From Arthrobacter sp. C9C5 (GTDB lineage: Bacteria; Actinomycetota; Actinomycetes; Actinomycetales; Micrococcaceae), in NCBI RefSeq assembly GCF_013359735.1, contig NZ_JABFMX010000013.1:62001-126000 (forward strand): a stretch of 64,000 nt of DNA, written 5' to 3'. The notes beneath the pieces are model-generated. The model worked only from the letters and a program-made list of their open reading frames with translations. It made no database searches and was not told the origin of the DNA. Of the stretch, positions 29,554-38,252 are shown piece by piece. Each line of letters opens with the position of its first letter. Positions within the stretch are counted from its first letter, which is position 1. The translations under genes and the position numbers were made by a program.

Positions 29554-30102
29554 TTAGCGGTGTTCGGGCAGGACTTCCCGGGCGAGGTCCGCGATGCGGC
29601 GCTCATTTGGAAAGGAGAGCTTGCGGGCGAGCTCGTGGATGGGGACCCAGGCGACGTCCACGGCTTCCTGGTCCGGATCGTTCTCGATCGTCAGTTCCCC
29701 GCCGGTGGACTGCAGCAGATAGTGATGGACGGTCTTGTGGACGCGGTGCCCGCTGACGGTAAACCAGTAGTCGATGCTGCCGAGCGGTGCGAGGATCTTG
29801 CCCTCGATCCCGGTTTCCTCCGCAATTTCACGGACCGCGGCCTCCTCGTTGCTTTCCTTGCCCTCCGGGTGGCCCTTGGGCAGGCACCATTCGAGGCGGC
29901 CGCCCCGGTTGAGGCGCGCGATGATGGCGACCCGCAACTCGGCGTCGGAGGTGTCCACCACGACGCCGCCGGCGGAGATTTCCTCGACGGTCGGCAGCGA
30001 AGCCTGTCCCGGGTGCTGCACAGGCGCGACGTTGGCACCGATTGCCGATGGCAACGGTGCGTTTGTCCTCCTGCCGGGAGCGCTCGGTACGGGATGGGCC
30101 AT
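29554..30102 (-). CDS. NUDIX hydrolase (MutT4-like)
   Basis: The 182-residue protein carries a complete Nudix box GHPEGKESNEEAAVREIAEETGIEG, matching GX5EX7REUXEEXGU, at about residues 90-114. It therefore hydrolyses a nucleoside diphosphate linked to some moiety. The substrate is unknown. Synteny with Rv3908 (mutT4) between pcnA and mviN is the basis for the comparison. I place the start at the ATG at 30102 (MAHPVPSAPG); an in-frame GTG lies three codons upstream. The gene is divergent from pcnA with a 170-bp shared promoter region. Confidence 0.9.
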   Translation of the reverse strand: MAHPVPSAPGRRTNAPLPSAIGANVAPVQHPGQASLPTVEEISAGGVVVDTSDAELRVAIIARLNRGGRLEWCLPKGHPEGKESNEEAAVREIAEETGIEGKILAPLGSIDYWFTVSGHRVHKTVHHYLLQSTGGELTIENDPDQEAVDVAWVPIHELARKLSFPNERRIADLAREVLPEHR

Positions 30103-30272
30103 GAAGTCCACTCTAACGACTCTTGCCCGGACTTGATGACCTAAACATGACAGGAAAGTGGCCGGGCGGAAAACTGGATTGACGCCCCCGCCTCTTCGCA
30201 CCGCGGGCACCGGCGGATCGGGGACCGCCATGGTGTGGTGCTGGCCGGGATTTCTGACAAGCTTAAGAGACT

Positions 30273-31745
30273 ATGGCGCACGCACATCACCAGACTGACT
30301 CCCACACTGTCGATTTCCAGGTAGATCCGGTGGTCCTCGAGCTTGGGCAGCGCTTTGTCGACGCCGGTCACGAACTCTCCCTGGTGGGCGGACCCGTCCG
30401 CGACCTCTTCCTCGGCCGGGTCTCGCCGGACCTGGACTTCACCACGGACGCGACGCCGGATGAGACCGTGGCGCTGATCAAGAAGTGGGCGGACAACTAC
30501 TGGGAGATTGGGCGCGCCTTCGGGACGATCGGCATGCGCAAAGCCGGGTTCCAGATCGAGATCACCACCTACCGCGCGGAAGCCTACGATCCGGAATCGC
30601 GCAAGCCCGTGGTGGCGTTTGGATCTTCGCTGACCGATGACCTGCTGCGCCGGGACTTCACCATCAACGCCATGGCCCTGCGGCTGCCGACGCTGGAGCT
30701 GGTGGATCCGTTCGGCGGCGTCCGGGACCTGCACTCCTCCACGCTCGCGACTCCCGGCTCGCCGGAGGACTCCTTCTCCGATGACCCGCTGCGGATGATG
30801 CGCGCCGCCCGCTTCGCCGCCCAGCTGGGCGTGAGCGTGCACCCGGACGTGCGCCAGGCCATGACCAAAATGGCCGAGCGGATCAAGATTATCTCCGCCG
30901 AGCGCGTGCGCGACGAACTGGTCAAGCTCATCTGCGCCCCCCGGCCCCGGACCGGCGTGGACCTGCTGGTGGAGACGGGGCTGGCGGAGTTCGTGCTGCC
31001 CGAGGTCTCCGCCCTGCGCCTCGAATCCGATGAGCACCACCGCCACAAGGACGTGTACCAACACTCCCTGCAGGTCCTGGAACAGGCCGCGGCGCTGGAA
31101 TCGGAGGCTGACGGTCCGGTGCCCGGCCCTGACTTCGTGCTGCGGTTCGCTGCCCTCATGCACGACGTCGGCAAGCCCGCCACGCGCCGCTTCGAGCCCG
31201 GCGGCGCGGTGAGCTTCCGCCATCACGACATGGTGGGGTCCAAACTCACCACGAAGCGGATGAAGGCGCTCCGCTTCGACAACGACACCATCAAGGCGGT
31301 GGCCAAGCTGGTGGAGCTGCACATGCGCTTCTACGGCTACGGCGATGCGGGCTGGAGCGACTCGGCGGTCCGCCGCTACGTCACCGACGCCGGTCCGCTG
31401 CTGGAGCGCCTGCACCGGCTGACCCGCTCGGACGTGACCACCCGCAACCAGCGCAAGGCCGAGCGGCTCGCCTTCGCGTACGACGACCTTGAGGGGCGCA
31501 TTGCCGCCCTGCGCGAGCAGGAGTCCCTCGACGCCGTCCGCCCCGACCTCGACGGCGGCCGGATCATGGCGCTGCTGGGGCTCAAACCGGGCCCCGTGGT
31601 GGGTCGGGCCTACAAGTTCCTGCTGGAGGAACGGATGGAACACGGACCGCTGGAGCCAGCCGTGGCCGAAGCCAAGCTGCACGAATGGTGGGCGGCGCAG
31701 CCGGAAGCTGCCGCCGTCGACGTTTCCCCAACAGAGGAGTCCTAA
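30273..31745 (+). CDS. pcnA: CCA tRNA nucleotidyltransferase
   Basis: Adds or repairs the 3' CCA of tRNAs, which tRNA-Ile at 462 needs. The 490-residue protein has the nucleotidyltransferase signature LVGGPVRDLFLGRVSPDLDF, with the DxD metal ligands (DLD), then RRDFTINAMAL and the neck region. A C-terminal HD domain (LRFAALMHDVGKPATR) is typical of actinobacterial members. The ATG start follows AAGCTTAAGAGACT without a strong ribosome site. It is syntenic with Rv3907c. The downstream phosphatase gene starts immediately after the stop. Confidence 0.95.
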   Translation: MAHAHHQTDSHTVDFQVDPVVLELGQRFVDAGHELSLVGGPVRDLFLGRVSPDLDFTTDATPDETVALIKKWADNYWEIGRAFGTIGMRKAGFQIEITTYRAEAYDPESRKPVVAFGSSLTDDLLRRDFTINAMALRLPTLELVDPFGGVRDLHSSTLATPGSPEDSFSDDPLRMMRAARFAAQLGVSVHPDVRQAMTKMAERIKIISAERVRDELVKLICAPRPRTGVDLLVETGLAEFVLPEVSALRLESDEHHRHKDVYQHSLQVLEQAAALESEADGPVPGPDFVLRFAALMHDVGKPATRRFEPGGAVSFRHHDMVGSKLTTKRMKALRFDNDTIKAVAKLVELHMRFYGYGDAGWSDSAVRRYVTDAGPLLERLHRLTRSDVTTRNQRKAERLAFAYDDLEGRIAALREQESLDAVRPDLDGGRIMALLGLKPGPVVGRAYKFLLEERMEHGPLEPAVAEAKLHEWWAAQPEAAAVDVSPTEES

Positions 31746-32330
31746 GTGATTGCACCTTCCAACGGCCCCCGCCCCCAGCTCTGGATCCTGCGCCACGGTG
31801 AAACGGAGTGGTCCAAGAGCGGCCAGTACACCGGCCTGACCGACCTTCCGCTCACGGTGGAAGGCGAGCAGCAGGCGGTGGAGGCGCGGAAGGTGCTCGA
31901 CGCCGTCGACTTCGACCTCGTGCTGACCTCGCCGCTGCGCCGGGCACGACGGACCGCGGAACTCGCGGGATTCCCGGACGCCCAGCAGGAGCCCCTGGCC
32001 GTGGAGTGGGACTACGGCGAGTACGAGGGCATCAGTTCCGACCTGATCCGCAAGGACAATCCCGACTACCTGATCTGGACCCACGGGGTTCCCAGCGGGG
32101 AGTCCCTCGACGACGTCGCCGCCCGCGCTGATAAGATCGTGGCCCGCGTGCTCGAGTCCGGCCTGGACAATGTGCTGATCGTGGCGCACGGACACTTCTC
32201 CCGGATCCTTACTGCCCGGTGGCTGGGACTCGACGCCCACGAGGGCCGGCACTTTGTGCTTGGAACCGCGAAAGTATGCACGCTTGGCTGGGACAAAAAG
32301 ACACCCGCCGTCGTCAGATGGGGACTATAA
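31746..32330 (+). CDS. Histidine phosphatase family protein
   Basis: The 194-residue protein has the RHG motif ILRHGETEWSKSGQYTGLTD near the N-terminus and the second catalytic His in LIVAHGHFSRIL near residue 145. LTSPLRRARRTAELAG lies between. It is a phosphoglycerate-mutase-like phosphatase; acid phosphatase activity is as likely as mutase, and the substrate is unknown. The GTG start is adjacent to the pcnA stop (TAAGTG), with GAGGAG just upstream inside pcnA, so the two are co-translated. A small hairpin follows at 32344-32363. Confidence 0.92.
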   Translation: MIAPSNGPRPQLWILRHGETEWSKSGQYTGLTDLPLTVEGEQQAVEARKVLDAVDFDLVLTSPLRRARRTAELAGFPDAQQEPLAVEWDYGEYEGISSDLIRKDNPDYLIWTHGVPSGESLDDVAARADKIVARVLESGLDNVLIVAHGHFSRILTARWLGLDAHEGRHFVLGTAKVCTLGWDKKTPAVVRWGL

Positions 32331-32343
32331 AACCCCGTTTAGA

Positions 32344-32363
32344 AAAGATTTTGCAGAATCTTT
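32344..32363 (+). terminator. Weak AT-rich terminator
   Basis: AAAGATT and AATCTTT (7 bp, 6-nt loop) lie 14 nt after the phosphatase stop, preceded by a GGGG...CCCC pair. There is only a short T-run, so termination would be modest. Confidence 0.45.
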
Positions 32364-32498
32364 ATGAATTTGGTGGCCAACGGGCACATTCATGATGTAT
32401 TTTTATTTCTGACTCCAGAGCGACTTGCCGGGGTCACGGCGCGCGTCGCCCGGCCAGTCAGCCGGAGCCACGGCAGAACAGAAAAGGAGGTTGGGAAA

Positions 32499-32594
32499 AT
32501 GATTACTTTGACTAGCGGATGGATGTACACCTTCACCGCCACCCCGGCCTCTGTCGCTGCTGCGCGCCCGAAGGTCGGACTGCCCGCCTGCTAA
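32499..32594 (+). CDS. Candidate 31-residue peptide
   Basis: The ATG at 32499 follows AAAAGGAGG with an ideal 8-nt spacer, much stronger than most starts in this window. The peptide is MITLTSGWMYTFTATPASVA followed by AARPKVGLPAC. It has no recognisable family. Three simple hairpins follow it within 190 nt (32606-32620, 32641-32655, 32767-32782). It could be a leader peptide or a real small protein. The ORF is open upstream to 32364, but that longer start has no ribosome site. Confidence 0.35.
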   Translation: MITLTSGWMYTFTATPASVAAARPKVGLPAC

Positions 32595-32605
32595 TTTCCG
32601 CGCTC

Positions 32606-32782
32606 CCGGCCTGAAGCCGGCGCAGAAAGATTGCCAGGTCCATCCCTCCGGGATGTCCTGCACGGAACGGTCTGACCCAGCGGAACCACGCGGTTGCGCA
32701 ACATCCCCATAGTTCGGAACCCAGCTTCTTGTTGGGGTTGCGGCGCCACACGTCCAGGGGCCATTCTTCCGCTTTTGCGGAA
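32606..32782 (+). other. Structured non-coding stretch with three hairpins
   Basis: Hairpins are CCGGC-CTGAA-GCCGG (32606-32620), CATCCC-TCC-GGGATG (32641-32655) and TTCCGC-TTTT-GCGGAA (32767-32782). They lie in the 305-nt gap between two small ORFs. No gene is seen in the gap. It may be a leader or small RNA; I do not recognise a known riboswitch. Confidence 0.35.
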
Positions 32783-32899
32783 TCCCTCAATTAACGCCGG
32801 GCACTTCCTTGCCTAATTAGGGCCGTATTCCTCCATTTCCAGGGCCTTAATTGTCATGCCCAATTACTTTTCATTTCCGAAAGCAACGAAAGGTCAACC

Positions 32900-33136
32900 G
32901 TGACTATCGCAACAAGATCCACCGCCCCCGCCGCCACCCTGCGGGACCCGCGGAAACAACGTCTCCACCGAGACTTCCGGGAGGAGGTGACCACCATGAT
33001 CCGAAAACTGCAGAACGTACTGATCTTCAACTCACACCCGGTGCGCAAGGACAAGACCCAATTCAACGCCCAGCTGCTTGAGCAGCGGCGCGAAGACCTC
33101 TTCCTTGCAATGCATCAGATGGGACTTCTCCGCTGA
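32900..33136 (+). CDS. Small basic protein, 78 residues, function unknown
   Basis: GTG start with GAAAGG about 7 nt upstream. The sequence is rich in Arg/Lys and ends in a helix-like QFNAQLLEQRREDLFLAMHQ. An internal in-frame ATG at 32996 has an even better ribosome site (GGGAGGAGGTG, spacer about 6 nt), so a 46-residue product starting MIRKLQNVLIFNSHPVRKDK may be the main one. I recognise no family. It lies in a zone of three strong ribosome sites (32482, 32980, 33183). Confidence 0.45.
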   Translation: MTIATRSTAPAATLRDPRKQRLHRDFREEVTTMIRKLQNVLIFNSHPVRKDKTQFNAQLLEQRREDLFLAMHQMGLLR

Positions 33137-33221
33137 TGCGCGGCGCTCCGGCCCAGACCACGGCGGAGGAACGCACCCATCGAAGGAGGAGCTGATGGCA
33201 GTTATCGGAACCGATCCGCAA

Positions 33222-33249
33222 GGAGCCCACGCGGCGACGCGTGGGCTCC
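33222..33249 (+). terminator. 11-bp perfect hairpin, probable terminator
   Basis: GGAGCCCACGC and GCGTGGGCTCC (33222-33232, 33239-33249) form a perfect stem with a 6-nt loop, followed by CCCATTTAA. The T-run is short. It starts 27 nt after another strong ribosome site plus ATG (33195), so any peptide from that ATG would be translated through the stem. Confidence 0.55.
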
Positions 33250-33354
33250 CCCATTTAACCCCCGTCTTGCCGCCGTCTTGCCGCCGTGGCCATCCCCGGA
33301 CTTCAGCCCGGGTCCTGCCGCCGCACAGTGCGGCCGCCCCGGTAAGCTCGAGGC

Positions 33355-34824
33355 ATGCAGGAGACAATGCCGCCGGAGAGCCGCAAGCGGACCCGACTGG
33401 TAGTCCCAAGCCGCAGCGACCTGCTGCTGCGGAATTTCACCGAACTCATCGGTGGCCCGCTCGGCCGCCGCACGGCCCCCGGCATCGTCTCCCCCGGGAT
33501 CTTCACCGTGGAACGGGTCCTCGTCCTGCTCACCGTCTTGGCCGCCCTGGCGGGGCTCCTGCTGAAGGGCTACTGCCGCAGCAAGGGCTGGGTATCCCCC
33601 GGCCAGTTCTACGCGACCTGCTACTCGGATTTCCCCGAACTGTTCAGGAACCGCGGTCTGGGCGACGGGGCTTTCCCTTTCGTCACCGCAGGCAGCTTCT
33701 TCGAATATCCCGTGCTGATGGGCTTCATCGCCGGCGCCACCGCACTCCTGGTTCCCGGTGAGGGCGTCAGCAATTCCCGCGTTCTGGCCTACTTCGACGT
33801 CAACGCGACCCTGATCGCCGCCGTCTGGATCGTCACCGTGCTGGCCACCGCACGCACCGCCCGACGCCGGTCCTGGGACGCCGCCATGGTGGCCCTGGCC
33901 CCGGGCATCGTCCTTGCCGGCTTCATCAACTGGGACATGTGGGCCGTCGCGCTGCTGGCCCTGGGCATGTACTTCTTTTCCAGGAACAAGCTGCTTCTTG
34001 CCGGCCTTTTCATTGGCCTGGGCACCGCGACCAAGCTCTACCCGCTGCTGATCCTGGGCGCGGTCCTGCTGCTGGCGCTCCGCACCGGCAAAATCCGTGC
34101 CTTCCTGGTCACCGCCGGCGCCGCCGTCGCGACCTGGCTGGCCGTGAACATCCCGGCCGCCGCGGGCGACCCGGCCGGCTGGAAGTACTTTTACCAGTTC
34201 ACCGAATCACGGCCGGCGGGCTACAGCTCGCCCTGGTTCGCCTACAACCTGGTGGCCGGACGCCTGGGCTGGAAGCCGCTGGAGGCCGAGGTCATCAACG
34301 GCCTGGCCCTCAACCTCTTCCTGTTCGCCTGCGTGCTGATCGCCGCCCTTGCCCTCGCGGCTCCGCGGAGGCCGCGGCTGGCCCAGCTGGTATTCCTGAT
34401 CGTGGCCGCCTTCATCCTCACCAACAAGGTGTATTCGCCGCAGTTCGTGATCTGGCTGATTCCGCTGCTGGCGCTGGCACGGCCCAGATGGCGGGACTTC
34501 CTGATCTGGCAGGCCATTGAGGGCCTGCACTGGGCCGCCATCTGGATGTACCTGGGCCAGGTGACCAGCGGCGGCGCCACCCAGCACAACATCGACATGC
34601 CGTACTACGTCCTTGCCGTCCTCGCCCACATGCTCGCCACCGGCTACCTCATGGCGCGTGTGGTGTGGGACATCCTCGACCCGAGCTACGACGTCATCCG
34701 CCGCGGCGGCATGGATGACCCGCACGGCGGCCCCTTCGACGGCGCCGCAGACTGGCTGCGGCTGGAGGTGCGGCGCCCGACAGCGTCCGTGCTGCCGTGG
34801 CGGCGCGCCCATGCGGACGCCTGA
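33355..34824 (+). CDS. GT87-like (DUF2029) polytopic membrane glycosyltransferase
   Basis: The 489-residue protein has about ten hydrophobic segments: VERVLVLLTVLAALAGLLL, VLMGFIAGATALLV, VALAPGIVLAGFINWDMWAV, LLLAGLFIGLGTATKLYPLL and LAQLVFLIVAAFILTNKVY. The motif GTATKLYPLL followed by P-rich loops and TNKVYSPQFVIWLIPLL is typical of the DUF2029/GT87 family. These enzymes use polyprenyl-phosphate sugars such as mannose or arabinose for envelope glycans. The acceptor cannot be told from sequence. The ATG at 33355 was used; an in-frame ATG at 33367 behind CAGGAGA is possible. A homologous gene (Rv0051) sits near rpsF in mycobacteria. Confidence 0.85.
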   Translation: MQETMPPESRKRTRLVVPSRSDLLLRNFTELIGGPLGRRTAPGIVSPGIFTVERVLVLLTVLAALAGLLLKGYCRSKGWVSPGQFYATCYSDFPELFRNRGLGDGAFPFVTAGSFFEYPVLMGFIAGATALLVPGEGVSNSRVLAYFDVNATLIAAVWIVTVLATARTARRRSWDAAMVALAPGIVLAGFINWDMWAVALLALGMYFFSRNKLLLAGLFIGLGTATKLYPLLILGAVLLLALRTGKIRAFLVTAGAAVATWLAVNIPAAAGDPAGWKYFYQFTESRPAGYSSPWFAYNLVAGRLGWKPLEAEVINGLALNLFLFACVLIAALALAAPRRPRLAQLVFLIVAAFILTNKVYSPQFVIWLIPLLALARPRWRDFLIWQAIEGLHWAAIWMYLGQVTSGGATQHNIDMPYYVLAVLAHMLATGYLMARVVWDILDPSYDVIRRGGMDDPHGGPFDGAADWLRLEVRRPTASVLPWRRAHADA

Positions 34825-34829
34825 GTCCC

Positions 34830-36281
34830 GTGCCTGACGTCGCCGTCGTCGGTTCCGGTCCGAACGGGCTGGCGGCAGCAGTGACGATGGCCCGGGCGGG
34901 GCTCGCGGTGCACGTCTACGAGGCGGCCGCTTCCGTTGGCGGCGGCCTCCGGACCACGGAACTCATCGAGCCGGGACACTTCCACGACGTGTGCTCGGCG
35001 GTGCACCCGATGGCCCTCGCCTCGCCCTTCTTCCGTGAGTTCGAGCTGGCCGGCCGGATCCGGCTGGAGGTACCCGAACTCTCCCATGGTGCACCCCTGG
35101 ACGGCGGCCGGGCGGCGCTGGGTTACCGCTCGCTGGAGCGGACGGTGGCGGCCCTGGGTCGCGACGGCGAAGCCTACCGGCGGCTCATGTCCCCGCTGGT
35201 GGACCGGCTCGAGGGCGTTGCCGATCTGACGCTGAACCAGCTGCTGCGGATACCGCGGCAGCCGGTGGCGGCCGCAGTGTTCGGACTGCGCACCCTCGAG
35301 CAGGGCACCCGCTGGTGGGGCGCGAGGTTCCGGGATGAGCTGGCACCGGCCCTGCTCAGCGGGGTGGCCGCGCATGCCGTGGCTCCCCTGCCGACGCTGC
35401 CCGCGGCCGGCGCGGGCCTGCTGCTGGGCGCGCTGGGGCACGCCGGCGGCTGGCCGATCCCGGTGGGCGGCTCGGCGGCCATCGCGCGGGCGATGGTGGC
35501 GGATATCGAGGCTCACGGCGGTGTCGTGCAGACCGGGGTGCGGATTGGCTCGTTGGCGGAATTGCCCCCGGTCCGGGCCACCCTGCTGGACGTGGCCCCG
35601 CCCGGACTGCTTCGGATTGCCGCCCACCGCCTGCCGCCAGGCTATACCCGTGCCCTTGAGTCGTTCCGCTTCGGCAACGCCGCCTGCAAGGTCGATTTCA
35701 TCCTCTCCGGCCCGGTGCCGTGGGCCGCTGCGGAACTCGCCGACGCCGGCACCGTCCACGTCGGCGGCACCCGGGCCGAAACCGCCGAGGCAGAACACCT
35801 TGTGGCCGCCGGCCGGCACCCGGAACGGCCGTATGTCCTGGTCTCGCAGCCCTCCCGCTTCGATCCCGGCCGCGCCCCCGCCGGCCGGCACATCCTCTGG
35901 AGTTACTGCCACGTTCCGGCCGGCTCCACGGTGGACATGGGCGAGGCCGTCACGGCCCAGCTGGAACGCTTCGCCCCGGGCTTCCGCGAGCTGGTGGTGG
36001 GCTGCCGCGTGACGACGGCGGCGCAACTCGCCGAGTACAACGAGAACTACGTCGGCGGCGATTTCAGTGCCGGCGCGATGGATCTGCGGGGCATGTTCCG
36101 CCGGCCGGTGCTCAGCCCGGTGCCGTGGCGGACGCCAATTCCGGGCCTGTACCTTTGTTCCTCGTCGACGCCGCCCGGACCGGGCGTGACCGGCATGCCC
36201 GGCCTCCACGCGGCCCGGCATGCCTTGAAAGACATGTTCGGGATGCCGGTCCCCGGGCTGGGCCGCCAAGAGGCAAGTTAG
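34830..36281 (+). CDS. Phytoene-desaturase-like FAD oxidoreductase
   Basis: The 483-residue protein has an N-terminal FAD Rossmann motif DVAVVGSGPNGLAAAVTMAR and the following GGGLRTTELIEPG. A C-terminal FAD-contact motif lies around PIPGLYLCSSSTPPGPGVTG. This matches the NAD(P)/FAD-dependent oxidoreductases related to carotenoid desaturases (CrtI/CrtO-like) and amine oxidases. No carotenoid genes lie nearby, so the substrate is open. The GTG start at 34830 is chosen because it opens the FAD fold; it begins 5 nt after the GT87 stop. It converges with the ABC ATPase gene, leaving 17 nt between stops. Confidence 0.88.
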   Translation: MPDVAVVGSGPNGLAAAVTMARAGLAVHVYEAAASVGGGLRTTELIEPGHFHDVCSAVHPMALASPFFREFELAGRIRLEVPELSHGAPLDGGRAALGYRSLERTVAALGRDGEAYRRLMSPLVDRLEGVADLTLNQLLRIPRQPVAAAVFGLRTLEQGTRWWGARFRDELAPALLSGVAAHAVAPLPTLPAAGAGLLLGALGHAGGWPIPVGGSAAIARAMVADIEAHGGVVQTGVRIGSLAELPPVRATLLDVAPPGLLRIAAHRLPPGYTRALESFRFGNAACKVDFILSGPVPWAAAELADAGTVHVGGTRAETAEAEHLVAAGRHPERPYVLVSQPSRFDPGRAPAGRHILWSYCHVPAGSTVDMGEAVTAQLERFAPGFRELVVGCRVTTAAQLAEYNENYVGGDFSAGAMDLRGMFRRPVLSPVPWRTPIPGLYLCSSSTPPGPGVTGMPGLHAARHALKDMFGMPVPGLGRQEAS

Positions 36282-36298
36282 GGCCCGGCCGACCCCGC

Positions 36299-36997
36299 CT
36301 AGGGTGCCGGCGCGAAGATTCCGGCTGCGGAAAGGCGGCCGTCACGCATCGTCGCCACGGCATCGGTGTAGGAAAGCATCCCGGTGTCGTGCGTGACCAT
36401 CAGGGTCGCCACGCCGAACTCATCCGTGACCTGGCGGAGCAGCCGGACAATCTCCGCGCTCCGTTCGTGGTCGAGCGCCGCCGTCGGCTCGTCGACCAGC
36501 AGCACCGCGGGGTCGGCCATCAGGGCCCGGGCAATGTTCACGCGCTGGCGTTGGCCGCCGGAGAGCTGGTGGGGGCGTTTGTCGAGCACGGATCCGAGGC
36601 CCACCCGGCCCAGCAGCCCCGCGGCCCTGAGCCTCGCAGCGCGGAGCGGCTCGGCCCGCAGATGGGCGGCGATCACGAGTTGTTCGGCCGCGGTAAGGGA
36701 CGGCAGGAGGTTCGGCTGCTGGAAGATGATGCCGATGCTGTCCCTTCGCAGTGCGGTCCGGCCCGCGTCCGGGAGGGCGCCGGCGTCGCGGCCCGCCACC
36801 ACGACTGACCCGGCCGTGGGCCGGACCAGGGTGGCGGCCACGGCCAGCAGCGACGATTTTCCGGAACCCGACGGGCCCACCAGCGAGACGAATTCGCCAC
36901 GGCGTACTTCCAGGCTGACGTCATCGAGGGCCCGCAGGACCCCGTCGCCATCAGGGTATTCCAGCGTGACGTTGCTGATCTTCAGGGCGGTTTCCAT
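36299..36997 (-). CDS. ABC transporter ATP-binding protein (MacB/LolD type)
   Basis: A 232-residue ATPase with Walker A GPSGSGKSSLLA (about residue 43), signature LSGGQRQRVNIARAL, Walker B LLVDEPTAALD and the H-loop MVTHD. The start at the ATG at 36997 (METALKISNVTLEYPDGDG) has GAAAGG upstream. It pairs with the FtsX/MacB-type permease 60 nt upstream on the minus strand. Such pairs export peptides, antibiotics or lipids, or act as mechanotransmission ATPases. The divergent two-component system at 38354 probably controls it. Confidence 0.93.
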   Translation of the reverse strand: METALKISNVTLEYPDGDGVLRALDDVSLEVRRGEFVSLVGPSGSGKSSLLAVAATLVRPTAGSVVVAGRDAGALPDAGRTALRRDSIGIIFQQPNLLPSLTAAEQLVIAAHLRAEPLRAARLRAAGLLGRVGLGSVLDKRPHQLSGGQRQRVNIARALMADPAVLLVDEPTAALDHERSAEIVRLLRQVTDEFGVATLMVTHDTGMLSYTDAVATMRDGRLSAAGIFAPAP

Positions 36998-37057
36998 AGA
37001 TATGCCTTTCAAGGAATGTTTGTGTGCTTAGGGAAGGGCGGTAAGCGCCGGAGATGG

Positions 37058-38155
37058 TCAGTTGCCGCCGAGCGCCAGCAGCGGGTCGATACGGGTGATG
37101 CCCCGCACCGCCAGCGCCGCGCCGCCCAGGCCCAGGACGACGATCCCGGCGATCGGCAGCAAGGTGGTTTGCGGTGTGGTGAGGAACGGGGCTGCCCGGG
37201 CGGCGAGCAGGCCGCCGAGTACGCCGGCCGTGCCTCCGGCGGCGGCCCCGGCCACGAGGACGACCGCAGCCTGCACCATGGCGTCCTTGAGCACATAGGC
37301 CGAGGAACCGCCCATGGCCTTGAGCACGGCGATGTCCCGCGTGCGTTGCACGGTCCACACGGTCAGGAAGGCCACGATCACCAGCGCGGAGATGCCGTAG
37401 AGGAAGGCCTGCATGAGCATGAGCGAACCGTTCTCGCTGCGGTAGGAGCCGAGCGCCTGGAAGGAGCCCGCCCGGGTGGCGCTGACCGTTCCGGCGGCCT
37501 GGTTGGCTGCGGCGACATCGACGTCGGCGCCGTCGTCGAAACTGACGGCGATCACGGTGCCGAGGGCGTCCTTCCCGGCAGGATGGGCCAGCTTCCGCCA
37601 GTCCGCCAGCGTGGTCCAGACGACGCCGGTGTGCGAGTACCACTGCTCCGGAACCACGGCCGATACCGACAGTTCGGTGCCTCCCACCGCGACCCGGCTG
37701 CCGACGGCGAGCTCCAGCTCCTTGGCCAGGCCGGCCCCGACCGCCACGGTGCCCTCGGCCACCGGGGCCGGGGAGAGGCTGCTGCCGGCGCCGAGGCCGA
37801 AGACGGCCACATTCGCCGTCCCGGCAGGGACTCCCCCGGCCCCGAGGGCCTGCAGCCGGCCCTGGCTGATGCCCAGGGCCTCGGCCTTGCTGACGCCGTC
37901 GCGGCCGGACCAGCCGGCCACTTGCGCGCCGGTGACCTCGGATTCGGTGAAGGAGGCCTCGGGGCTGCCGCCGGCGGGTGCGCCGAAGACGAGCTGGTCC
38001 GCGGGCAGCCCCGCGATGGCGGAGGTCGACTGGTTGCCGAGCCCGGCGGTCAGTCCGGAGAGCATCACCAGCAGCAGGGTGATGAGGGCGACGACGCCGC
38101 CCATCAGGGCGAAGCGGCCCTTGGCGAAGCGGATGTCGCGGATGGCGAGAAACAT
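37058..38155 (-). CDS. MacB/FtsX-like ABC permease
   Basis: The 365-residue protein starts at the ATG at 38155 (MFLAIRDIRFAKGRFALMGG) behind AAAAGGA. It has one N-terminal membrane helix (VVALITLLLVMLSGLTAGL), a large external domain of about 190 residues, and three C-terminal helices (FLYGISALVIVAFLTVW, MVQAAVVLVAGAAAGGTAGVLGGLLAA, LLPIAGIVVLGLGGAALAV). The KAMGGSSAYVLKDAM coupling helix before the second helix is typical of FtsX-like permeases. The substrate is unknown. Confidence 0.9.
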   Translation of the reverse strand: MFLAIRDIRFAKGRFALMGGVVALITLLLVMLSGLTAGLGNQSTSAIAGLPADQLVFGAPAGGSPEASFTESEVTGAQVAGWSGRDGVSKAEALGISQGRLQALGAGGVPAGTANVAVFGLGAGSSLSPAPVAEGTVAVGAGLAKELELAVGSRVAVGGTELSVSAVVPEQWYSHTGVVWTTLADWRKLAHPAGKDALGTVIAVSFDDGADVDVAAANQAAGTVSATRAGSFQALGSYRSENGSLMLMQAFLYGISALVIVAFLTVWTVQRTRDIAVLKAMGGSSAYVLKDAMVQAAVVLVAGAAAGGTAGVLGGLLAARAAPFLTTPQTTLLPIAGIVVLGLGGAALAVRGITRIDPLLALGGN

Positions 38156-38252
38156 GGGTGTCCTTTTTCTGGTGGTGGTTGGCCTCCCTTCGACTCTCGC
38201 GGCGCGGGGCGGCCGTGCCATCAGGCCTCGGGATGGTCCGCCGCGGCCGTCG

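Noticed and set aside
33195..33761. ORF starting after a strong ribosome site and running into the GT87 gene in another frame
   Set aside because: It reads through a perfect hairpin and then overlaps most of the first 400 bp of a well-supported membrane protein gene; only the ribosome site is noted as odd.
36299..38155. Lipoprotein-sorting LolCDE system
   Set aside because: The ATPase resembles LolD, but the organism appears to be a Gram-positive actinobacterium without an outer-membrane Lol pathway, so a MacB/FtsX-like exporter is the safer description.
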